60,091 nt of DNA from assembly GCA_903899945.1 (NCBI GenBank), contig CAIULA010000036.1:1-60091 (forward strand), written 5' to 3'. Shown piece by piece: positions 46,808 to 53,419 of this stretch (positions are counted from its first letter, which is position 1; the number at the start of each line of letters is the position of its first letter). The translations under genes and the position numbers were made by a program. The DNA is from an uncultured Alphaproteobacteria bacterium (lineage in GTDB: Bacteria; Pseudomonadota; Alphaproteobacteria; Paracaedibacterales; CAIULA01). The notes below the pieces were generated by a model. The model made no database searches and was not told the DNA's origin. It worked only from the letters and a program-made list of their open reading frames with translations.

Positions 46808-47542
46808 ATGACAAAGTCCCTATACAAAGTTTTATTTTTAACTGTTGCAACAACAGCCTTGTCAATCATTCCAACTTTTGCAGCTGAGGAACCGCTAAAA
46901 GGAACTGGCGCAACAGTAACTCATCCTGTAAAATCTCATCATGATCTACTGAAAGAGATGCATGCAGAATGGGAAAAAGTTGAAGGTGGATTGAAAGACG
47001 CTTTCTCGCCAGCTCATCTTGCCGCATTCCAAAAACTTCTTAACGAAGCTGCAGGTATGACAGAGATAGGTCTTAGCGTTGCTGCAGCGGCAGATCCAAA
47101 GAACGCAGCGCTTAAGAAAGCGGCAGCTGGCATTGGCGCTGGAGTTGGTGTTGTTAACACAGTTACAACGGATCTTACTCAGCCCGGCGGTGTTACAGCT
47201 GCAAGTGCCGCAAAAACAGCTGAGGATTTAGAAGCAGGTGTAGGGGCTTTAGCTGGACAAGTTGGTGGTAAGAAAGGCGCTGTAGTTGCAAAGGACACCG
47301 CTGAAGCCGAAGATGCAACTAAAGTTTTGTTAGGAACTAGCGGAGTCCCAACGGCAGCAAGTGCACTTAGGTCGGGCGCAGCTATAGCGAGTGACGTTGG
47401 TGGAAAAGACGGCACAACTGCTGCAGCTGTGTTGAGTGTTGTTTCTGCAGCTGAGCAAGCACAACAAGGTGTTCAAACAGCGGTTAACAGCGCAAGCCCA
47501 TTGCCACCAGCCGCTCCGCCATCATCTCCTGCTGACAAATAA
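46808..47542 (+). CDS. Ala/Gly-rich secreted protein B (tandem duplicate)
   Basis: The 244-residue protein is preceded by CGGAGG eight bases upstream of the ATG. A signal peptide (about 1-24, cleaving after PTFAA) is followed by a His/Glu/Lys-containing helical segment that replaces the Cys cluster of protein A, then the same Ala-rich domain (AAAGIGAGVGVVN, GGVTAASAA) and a C-terminus nearly identical to A (SGAAIASDVGGKDGTTAAAVL). It ends in a Pro-rich tail (SPLPPAAPPSSPADK). It is unrecognised beyond this family. The divergent N-terminal parts next to the near-identical C-terminal parts suggest functional diversification of the exposed end. Confidence 0.72.
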   Translation: MTKSLYKVLFLTVATTALSIIPTFAAEEPLKGTGATVTHPVKSHHDLLKEMHAEWEKVEGGLKDAFSPAHLAAFQKLLNEAAGMTEIGLSVAAAADPKNAALKKAAAGIGAGVGVVNTVTTDLTQPGGVTAASAAKTAEDLEAGVGALAGQVGGKKGAVVAKDTAEAEDATKVLLGTSGVPTAASALRSGAAIASDVGGKDGTTAAAVLSVVSAAEQAQQGVQTAVNSASPLPPAAPPSSPADK

Positions 47543-47569
47543 TATTGGGGATTTCCTCTAAAATAAACC

Positions 47570-47632
47570 GAATGTAGCTCACAAGAGAATACATTCAAGG
47601 GCCTGCTCACACCTGAGTAGGCCTTTCTTTTT
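47570..47632 (+). terminator. Two-hairpin 3' UTR and terminator of secreted protein B
   Basis: This is the same pair of hairpins as after protein A: GAATGTA (47570-47576) with TACATTC (47590-47596), then AAGGGCCTGCTC with GAGTAGGCCTTT and CTTTTT (47597-47632). A single base in the first loop differs between copies. Confidence 0.75.
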
Positions 47633-47770
47633 CAAGTTGATTTTTAAGATTTCTTCCTCATCTAAACAATTTGCATTCACCTGATAAATGTCCTATAGAA
47701 AGGGTGTTCTTGAAAAGTAATGCAAAGAGAGCAAGCGTCTGCCCCCTTTGAAGTTTGAGAGGTATGAGTC

Positions 47771-48043
47771 ATGTTAGTTAAGACAGTTGAAGCAAAACGT
47801 TTGGGTGGCCACCCCACGAATTTCTTTAAACACGGTTCCTTGAACTGGAACATGCAATGTGAAAAGTGGAGAGTTGAGACTAATCACCTTATGTTAACAG
47901 GGGAGGAAGACCTTGATGTCCCTTTTACTGAAATGCTTTCTTATCATGAGGAACACTGTCTGTCACCTGAAAATAATAAAACGCCATTTCATCAATCTTG
48001 TGATTGCCATCCGAAAGTGAAAAGCCCTAAAGTGAAGATATAG
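47771..48043 (+). CDS. Small cytoplasmic protein of unknown function
   Basis: The 90-residue protein has a good GAGGT ribosome binding site at 47759-47763. It is rich in His and Cys (HPTNFFKHGSLNW, HEEHCLSPEN, CDCHPK), so a metal-binding role is possible. There is no signal peptide and no family that I recognise. It lies 23 bases upstream of a thioredoxin-fold gene in the same direction, so the two probably form an operon connected to redox or metal handling; that link is inference. Confidence 0.55.
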   Translation: MLVKTVEAKRLGGHPTNFFKHGSLNWNMQCEKWRVETNHLMLTGEEDLDVPFTEMLSYHEEHCLSPENNKTPFHQSCDCHPKVKSPKVKI

Positions 48044-48066
48044 TCACAAACTTTAAGGAAAATCCC

Positions 48067-48621
48067 ATGGCTCTGACTCCGTCCAACATGTTGCCACTTG
48101 GAACATTGGCGCCCGATTTTAAGCTTTTAAATGTGGTGGATAATCGGGAAAAATCCCTTGAAGCCTTAAGTTCCTCCACGGCAACAGTGGTTATGTTTAT
48201 TTGTAATCACTGCCCTTTTGTAAAACATATACAAAAAGAACTTGTTAATCTTGCAAACGACTATCTCGTAAAAGGAATCTCTTTTGTTGCAATTAGTTCG
48301 AACGATGTCAAAAATTACCCGGATGACTCGCCTGAAAAAATGAAAGAGATTGCTGCAGAGTTTCATTATCCATTTCCCTATTTGTACGATGAAACGCAAG
48401 ATGTGGCCAAGGCTTATCAAGCGGCTTGTACGCCAGATTTTTACGTGTTTGACGGAAGTTTAAAATGTATTTATAGGGGCCAGCTAGACGATTCAAGACC
48501 TGGTAACGATATACCTGTGACAGGTAATGACCTAAGGGCAGTTCTTGACTGTGTGTTAGATAAAAAACCAATTTCCCAAGATCAAAAACCTAGCATCGGC
48601 TGTAATATTAAGTGGAAGTAA
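48067..48621 (+). CDS. Thioredoxin-like / peroxiredoxin-type (AhpC-TSA) protein
   Basis: The 184-residue protein has PLGTLAPDFKLLNV near the start, then a CNHCPFVKHI active site (CxxC with NHCPF), GISFVAISSND, CTPDFYVFD and YRGQLDDSRPGNDIPVTG. This pattern defines a group of thioredoxin-family proteins annotated as peroxiredoxins, often cytoplasmic. It probably reduces thiols or peroxides. AAGGAAAA precedes the ATG. Its end overlaps the ltaE stop on the other strand by 14 bases. Confidence 0.88.
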   Translation: MALTPSNMLPLGTLAPDFKLLNVVDNREKSLEALSSSTATVVMFICNHCPFVKHIQKELVNLANDYLVKGISFVAISSNDVKNYPDDSPEKMKEIAAEFHYPFPYLYDETQDVAKAYQAACTPDFYVFDGSLKCIYRGQLDDSRPGNDIPVTGNDLRAVLDCVLDKKPISQDQKPSIGCNIKWK

Positions 48622-49648
48622 GAAAAGTAGTTACTATGGATTCAAGTTCGGCTATTTCTTTGGGGTCAGTGATCCAAGAGGTCACAAATCTGTAAATGTT
48701 TTGATCCACTGGTCCCCAGGCATAGAAAGTTGCTCCCTTATCATATAGGGCTCCAGCAGTTGCAGCGGGGATAAAAGCAAAGACTTCATTTGCCTCAACG
48801 GGATTGACTATGAAAACACCTGGTATTTTTCTTAAAGTTTCCTCTAATCGTTTGGCCATTTGGTTGGCATGATTGGCATTTTTAAGCCATAAGTTATCCT
48901 CAAATAAGGTCAAGAACTGAGCTGCTAAAAAACGTCCTTTTGACATTAATTGACCGCTTCGTTTAATGCGGTAATCAAAATCTAAGGTATATTTTTGGTT
49001 AAAGAAAATGATCATTTCGGCCATTAAGGCTCCGTTTTTAGTTCCACCAAAGCACAAAACGTCAACTCCTGAGCGCCAAGTCATATCTGCAGGTGACATG
49101 CCTAACGTTATAACGGCGTTGGCAAAACGGGCGCCATCCATATGAACGGATAGGTCGTAAGTTTTGGCGATATTAGTTAGTTCCTTAATTTTATCAGGGT
49201 AATAAACAGTTCCGCATTCTGTTGCTTGAGTCAGGCTTAAAGCATAAGGGTTTGTCATATGTGGGCGCATAGAACGATGAAATTCAATTTTGGTTACTAA
49301 TTCGTCGGGAGAAATTTTTCCATTGTCACCTTCTATGGTTAACAATTTTGCTCCATGTGTGAAAAATTCGGGCCCATTACATTCATCCACTTGAATATGA
49401 GCCTCTGAGTGGCAAAAAATAGATCCGTATGAGGGGACAAGAGCCGAAAGCGCCAATGAATTTGCAGCTGTTCCAGTGTTGGTGAAAAAAATTGAGGTTT
49501 GAATTTCAAAAATTTCATCAACTTGCTTCTGAAGACGTTTTGTATAGTCATCATTTGAATAAGATGCAGAATGCCCATGATTAGCCTCACAAATGGCTTC
49601 TAAAATTTCAGGACAAACGGTAGCTGTGTTATCGCTTTTAAAATTCAT
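48608..49648 (-). CDS. ltaE: Low-specificity L-threonine aldolase
   Basis: The protein has 346 residues from ATG 49648, giving the family start MNFKSDNTA; a GTG four codons earlier is less likely. It is a PLP enzyme with HSEAHIQVDECNGPEFF, MDGARFANAV and the PLP-lysine region LCFGGTKNGALMAEM. It splits threonine or allo-threonine to glycine and acetaldehyde, fitting amino-acid catabolism. The divergent spacer to 49912 holds CtrA-type boxes. Confidence 0.92.
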   Translation of the reverse strand: MNFKSDNTATVCPEILEAICEANHGHSASYSNDDYTKRLQKQVDEIFEIQTSIFFTNTGTAANSLALSALVPSYGSIFCHSEAHIQVDECNGPEFFTHGAKLLTIEGDNGKISPDELVTKIEFHRSMRPHMTNPYALSLTQATECGTVYYPDKIKELTNIAKTYDLSVHMDGARFANAVITLGMSPADMTWRSGVDVLCFGGTKNGALMAEMIIFFNQKYTLDFDYRIKRSGQLMSKGRFLAAQFLTLFEDNLWLKNANHANQMAKRLEETLRKIPGVFIVNPVEANEVFAFIPAATAGALYDKGATFYAWGPVDQNIYRFVTSWITDPKEIAELESIVTTFLTST

Positions 49649-49727
49649 AAAAATATCCACATGTTTTACAAAGTTAGTTTAGATGAGAAAAAATTATGCT
49701 CTTACGAATCTAAATAGAGAGAAGATG

Positions 49728-49743
49728 TTAATTCAACGTTAAC
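49728..49743. promoter_or_regulatory. Candidate CtrA box between ltaE and secreted protein C
   Basis: TTAA-TTCAACG-TTAAC is a full match to TTAA-N7-TTAAC. It lies 80 bases from the ltaE ATG and 170 bases from the secreted-protein ATG, so it could act on either gene. Confidence 0.5.
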
Positions 49744-49844
49744 ATAACAGGATATATGTTTGATATGTGCTTATTGGGTTCCAAAATATTTTGATTCATA
49801 TCGATGTCGGCTCAATAGTTCTCTTAAATAATTTATTGGCCTTC

Positions 49845-49860
49845 TTAACAATTTATTAAG
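49845..49860 (+). promoter_or_regulatory. Second candidate CtrA box, proximal to secreted protein C
   Basis: TTAA-CAATTTA-TTAAG has the consensus spacing and lies 53 bases before the ATG at 49913, the same distance as the box upstream of NAD-GDH. It is followed by a TTGCAAC-TTAAG word like the leaders of proteins A and B. Confidence 0.5.
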
Positions 49861-49912
49861 ACATTTCTTGGTATTCTATCTCCAGTGTAATTTGCAACCT
49901 TAAGAGGGAAGA

Positions 49913-50599
49913 ATGAGTTTAAAAGTTTTGGCAACAAGTTTATTATTAATTTCAAGTGCGTATGCATCAGGGTCTCATCATACTGCAGGGCACCATGCTG
50001 CTGCTGAAAAACCTGATCATTCAAAGCTTGATGGAAAAGCGCAATCTGATCCAGTTGTAAAACGATGCACAGCAGAATGCGAAACAATCACAGAAAAACA
50101 TTTTATGGAAGTTTATGGGGGTATTTGTAGTGCTGACGAGGATAATTTAGATGGCAGAAGAATTCTTGCTCGTATGGAAGAATATGATGAAGTAATGAAG
50201 AAAAAAGACATCAAGTATGACGACGAAATTGATCCTAAGAAGAAAAGTAAATTCCTAAAATACAAAAAAGCAGAAGAAAAAGGTTCTGCTTGTGATGAGC
50301 CACATTTACGCAAAATAAGCCGCTTTGACATACTTAATAATTCAACGCAATACAAAAGTGCTGATCAGGAAAAAAAGAAATTGAATGGATTCTTAGCTAA
50401 GGGTGAAAAAATGGATCCATTTGCATATGGAATGCAGTGCGTGGCTCAATGTAGAGACCCAGAAGGCAAAACATCCGGCCGTGATATGGAAGCAGAGCAG
50501 ATTTATGTAAAACCAGGAACTGAGGCTCCAGCCGCAGAAGCTCCGGCCGTAGAAGCCGCTGCTCCAGAAGCTCCAGCCGCAGAAGTTGCTGCCGCTTAA
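49913..50599 (+). CDS. Secreted protein C with His-rich start and EAP-rich tail
   Basis: The 228-residue protein has a signal peptide (about 1-18, SLKVLATSLLLISSAYA) followed by a His-rich SGSHHTAGHHAAAEK segment. A highly charged domain (about 35-195) contains several Cys residues (RCTAECETI, GICS, SACDEP, MQCVAQCRDPEG) that could form disulfides. The tail is a low-complexity Glu/Ala/Pro repeat (APAAEAPAVEAAAPEAPAAE). GAGGGAAG precedes the ATG. The family is unknown. EAP tails and His/Cys content suggest an envelope or secreted protein. It shares a TTAA-N7-TTAA box and leader word with proteins A and B, though not their sequence. Confidence 0.7.
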   Translation: MSLKVLATSLLLISSAYASGSHHTAGHHAAAEKPDHSKLDGKAQSDPVVKRCTAECETITEKHFMEVYGGICSADEDNLDGRRILARMEEYDEVMKKKDIKYDDEIDPKKKSKFLKYKKAEEKGSACDEPHLRKISRFDILNNSTQYKSADQEKKKLNGFLAKGEKMDPFAYGMQCVAQCRDPEGKTSGRDMEAEQIYVKPGTEAPAAEAPAVEAAAPEAPAAEVAAA

Positions 50600-50624
50600 T
50601 AAAATTACTGTCCACTAAAAATCT

Positions 50625-50660
50625 AAAAAACTGGCAATGTCTCTCTTTGCCAGTTTTTTT
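50625..50660 (+). terminator. Intrinsic terminator after secreted protein C
   Basis: AAAAAACTGGCAA pairs with TTGCCAGTTTTTT around a nine-base loop, giving a 13-pair stem with a long T run, 26 bases after the stop codon. Confidence 0.88.
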
Positions 50661-50754
50661 ATTAAGAGTTTGTCTCAAAGTTTTTTAAGCATAAGCTTTA
50701 CAAGTTTCTTCACGAAGGGTACTTTTGTGCAACCTTCTAATTGCAGGCAAACCA

Positions 50755-51210
50755 ATGTATTTTCTTAGACGTACTTTGTGGTACATCATCACCTTTTGGT
50801 ACGCTTCAGTACGCAAAAGGACTATAGGGGCCCGTGGCCTTGTTGTCAAAGACGATCAGATCCTATTAATTACGCATACCTATCAAAAAGGTTGGTGTAC
50901 AATAGGGGGCGGAGTGAATCGCGGGGAGTCTCCCCTCAAAGCTGTTGTCCGGGAATTGTACGAGGAAGCCGGCGTTATTAGTGAAGGAACGCCACAGCTT
51001 TTTGGTATTTATCACAACACAAATGAACATCGTGATGATTATGTAGCTTTGTATGTCGTGACAGACTTCACAATTCAAGATGTTAAATCTTCAGAAATCG
51101 CTGAAAAAAGGTGGTTTTCTTTATATCATCTGCCAGAAGACACCACATCTTCTACCAAAAGACGTATTGAAGAGTATTTGAATTTAAGACCTCAATCGGA
51201 TAAATGGTAA
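50755..51210 (+). CDS. Nudix hydrolase
   Basis: The protein has 151 residues from ATG 50755; a TTG ten codons earlier is less likely. The Nudix box GGGVNRGESPLKAVVRELYEEAGV has the full GX5EX7REUXEEXGU pattern. An N-terminal hydrophobic segment (about 6-18) could associate with membrane. It hydrolyses nucleoside diphosphate-linked compounds; the substrate cannot be told from sequence. It is the last intact gene before the decayed mobile element. Confidence 0.9.
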   Translation: MYFLRRTLWYIITFWYASVRKRTIGARGLVVKDDQILLITHTYQKGWCTIGGGVNRGESPLKAVVRELYEEAGVISEGTPQLFGIYHNTNEHRDDYVALYVVTDFTIQDVKSSEIAEKRWFSLYHLPEDTTSSTKRRIEEYLNLRPQSDKW

Positions 51211-51254
51211 GCTTTAAAGATCTTATATAGCAGGACAGATATAAATTGAGTATA

Positions 51255-51360
51255 CGTTTATGTCACTTCGAGGAGCACAAACGACGCGGAAATCCAGTAA
51301 AAATCTTTAAGTTTCAACGCCTTTCTGGATTGTTATGCTTCGCAGCAATGACGATAAACG
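51255..51360. repeat. 106-base palindromic intergenic repeat
   Basis: The left arm begins CGTTTATGTCACTTCGAGG and ends GGAAATCCAG (51255-51297). The right arm is CTGGATTGTTATGCTTCGC through CAATGACGATAAACG (51325-51360). These are degenerate versions of the widespread rickettsial-type dispersed repeat with GTCATTGCGAGGAGC, AAGCGACGCGGCAATCC and its inverted partner. The segment can fold into one long hairpin. It lies between the Nudix gene and the tRNA fragment, in a 480-base stretch (51211-51690) without an intact gene. Confidence 0.7.
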
Positions 51361-51479
51361 TTATCAAAGGGATCAACTAAAGTTGCTCTCATACAGTCAT
51401 AGAGTTATTATTTAAAGGACCAAAGTAGCACCGAGATCTTTTAGGAAAAACTAAAAAGACTAAAAACCCTTGATTTAAT

Positions 51480-51525
51480 TGGCGCGCCCGAGAAGAGTCG
51501 AACTCCTAACCTTCAGATCCTTAGT
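51480..51525 (-). other. tRNA 3' fragment, probable integrase attachment site
   Basis: Read on the minus strand, the sequence ends in a CCA (51482-51480), preceded by a 7-base acceptor strand CGGGCGC and a discriminator G, then a T arm (AGGAG, TTCGACT loop, CTTCT). Upstream is the 3' side of an anticodon arm (GGATCTGAAGG). No D arm or 5' acceptor strand follows, so this is not a whole tRNA. The partner acceptor GCGCCCG is typical of alphaproteobacterial tRNA-Arg. A tRNA 3' piece 165 bases from a tyrosine integrase is the classic attL/attR arrangement. Confidence 0.65.
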
Positions 51526-51644
51526 CTTACATTCTTAATATTATTAAATTTCATACAGTTCTATAAACCATTGTAAATACTTAACTTGTTGGAATTTTTT
51601 ATGTATTTTATGTAGATAAAGTATTCCAGATTTTTTCTGTTTTG

Positions 51645-51663
51645 TGCTACCTATTTGCTACCT
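51645..51663 (+). repeat. Short direct repeat TGCTACCT upstream of the integrase
   Basis: TGCTACCT occurs at 51645-51652 and 51656-51663, spaced by three bases, 28 bases before the integrase ATG. Such phased repeats near phage-type integrases often act as arm-type binding sites. With only two copies the call is tentative. Confidence 0.35.
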
Positions 51664-51690
51664 GAAATTTTTAAATAACGAAAATTGAGT

Positions 51691-52850
51691 ATGCCGAAAC
51701 TTACAAAACGTTTGGTTGAATCCGCCTCTCCTCAAAACAAAGATATTTTGCTTTGGGATTCCGAACTAAAGGGTTTTTTATGCAAAATAACACCTACTGG
51801 GAAGAGAAGTTATTTTCTTTATTATCGCACAAAGGATGGAAGGTAAAGAAAACCTAAAATCGGAGACCATGGGGCGATAACATGTGAGCAAACAAGAATG
51901 ATAGCTCAGCAATGGTTAACTGATACAACCCATGGTAAAGACTCTTCTGCAGAAAGGCAGGCTTTACGGGCTAATCCAACATTAACTGACCTTGCAAAAC
52001 GCTATATGACTGACTATGCTCCTCGAAAGAAAATTGGAAGTCGAAAAGAAGATCAGCGTTTATGGGAGCAACATATATTGCCTACTTTAGGTTCTTTTAA
52101 GGTTTCTTCTCTAACAAGAGAGGATATTCTAAAGTTGCAGCATTCTCTCCAGCATCTTTATACAACTGCTAATAGAGTTTTAAGTTTACTTTCAAAAGCA
52201 TTCAATTTAGCAGAGCTATGGGGGGATACAGACCGGATCATTCTAATCCTTGCCGTCATGTTAAAAAATACGCAGAACAAAAGCGCGAAAGATTTTTATC
52301 TCAGCAAGAAATATCATGCCTTATGGATGTTTTGGAAAAAGAAGAAACTCAAGGGGCTGAATTACCGTGTGTTATTTACGCTATTCGTCTTCTTCTTTTA
52401 ACAGGATGTCGTTTAAGTGAAATCTTAACACTACGATGGAAAGAAGTTGATTTTGAAAAGAAATGTCTTAACCTTTCCGATAGCAAAACAGGTAAAAAGA
52501 TCGTTTACCTTTCTCCGACTTCTTTGGAAGTTCTCCAAGCTGTTCCACGCATAGAAGGAAATGAGTATGTCATCTGGGGTAAAAAGAAAGAATCACATTT
52601 AATCAACCTGCAGAAGCCTTGGGTATGTGTTAGAAAGAAAGCCAGGCTTGCGAATGTTCGTCTTCATGATTTAAGACATACCTTTGCCTCTGTAGCAGCC
52701 TCTAACGGTTTGTCTCTCCCTATTATTGGAGCTTTACTGTGGCATAAGCAAACACAAACAACTGCGCGTTATGCTCATCTTATTGGTCAAACTCTTCTTG
52801 ATGCTACTGAAAAAATTAGCAACAAAATAGTCAGTAATGTTAGTAAATGA
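51691..52850 (+). pseudogene. Tyrosine recombinase/integrase with an in-frame TAA and a frameshift
   Basis: Read from ATG 51691 the protein starts MPKLTKRLVESASPQNKD, an N-terminal arm-binding domain of P4/tRNA-type integrases. An in-frame TAA (51844-51846) interrupts DGR-stop-RKPKIGDHG, where a Gln would fit. The frame continues open to a six-G tract (52220-52225) after LSKAFNLAELW. There a minus-one (or plus-two) shift is needed to go on with YRPDHSNPCRHVKKY. The C-terminal catalytic domain is complete: Arg in GCRLSEIL, Lys in SKTGK, HDLRHTF, and WHKQTQTTARYAH with the nucleophilic Tyr. It ends at TGA 52850. The gene is broken by two changes only, which suggests recent decay, or read-through. 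Confidence 0.85.
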
Positions 52851-53206
52851 GGAACTTGCAAAACCCTTAATACCAAAAAGTGAACTTCGATCCAAAAAGA
52901 AGATTTAAAACCGACTCGCATGCCTAAAGTCTTACTGGCTTTACGTTCTCTCATCTCTAATCTCCTGCGCTAGATAAGCTCTTTTTTCTAAGGAATCCAT
53001 CCAAATAGCTAAGAGATCACTCCATAGCAATCCGTTTTTTTCTTTTTTCAAAGAATGGGTTAAACCCATAAATCTTTTTAAAATCAATGATTTAATATAT
53101 GGGTGAAAGGATTTAAGGCATTTTCTTTCTATAAAATCTATATAAATCTGTCTTCATTGAGCGCTTTGGAGAAATTCCAAGCGAAACTTATAAGATGGAG
53201 TAAAAA
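52851..53206. other. Gene-free AT-rich spacer inside the decayed element
   Basis: These 356 bases contain no convincing gene. A small palindrome TTGGA-GAAAT-TCCAA (53166-53180) lies 27 bases before the excisionase-like ATG and could be an operator. A short run of lysine-coding A tracts and T tracts (about 52980-53060) carries no reading frame of note. Confidence 0.5.
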
Positions 53207-53419
53207 ATGCCTCATTCAATTCTCTTAAATGAACAAAGAGCAAGCGAAGTGATTGGTCTTAAAGTTGCTATATTGCGTAAAAGAAGATGGTAAGGACTAC
53301 CGCCCAAATTTTTAAAAGTTGGCTCAAAGGTCTTTTGCAAACAGGAAGACTTACAAAAGCTTTTAGAGAACTGTGAGCGTCTTTCAACATCCGATAAGGG
53401 AAGCCATCATGGAAAATAA
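53207..53419 (+). pseudogene. Excisionase/AlpA-like helix-turn-helix gene with in-frame TAA
   Basis: The frame reads MPHSILLNEQRASEVIGLKV and ILRKRRW, then TAA (53291-53293), then GLPPKFLKVGSKVFCKQEDLQKLLE to a second TAA at 53417-53419. The joined sequence is a textbook HTH_17 (AlpA/excisionase) domain: NEQ-AS-ILGL, LRK-RW, PPKFLKVGSKV, EDL. The stop sits between the recognition helix Trp and Gly-Leu-Pro, a position where Gln or Arg is common. Its partners are the integrase 0.4 kb upstream and the primase-like gene directly downstream. Confidence 0.75.

Larger units (their letters stand above)
45408..47637 (+). repeat. Tandem duplication: promoter region, secreted-protein gene and terminator, two copies
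   Basis: Copy 1 spans about 45419-46501 and copy 2 about 46575-47637. Both have a CtrA-type box, a leader with GGAAAAATATTTCC, a TATGTT-TTGCAAT leader, GGAGG, a signal peptide starting MTKSL-KVLFLTVATTALS, a homologous Ala-rich domain, and an 87-base 3' stretch (46415-46501 and 47551-47637) that differs at one base only. The middle of the genes is much more diverged than the 3' ends, which suggests gene conversion or selection on the 3' end. Confidence 0.8.

Noticed and set aside
51480-51560. A complete tRNA gene on the minus strand
   Set aside because: The T arm and acceptor 3' strand are good, but there is no D arm or 5' acceptor strand in the next 60 bases, so only a 3' fragment is supported.
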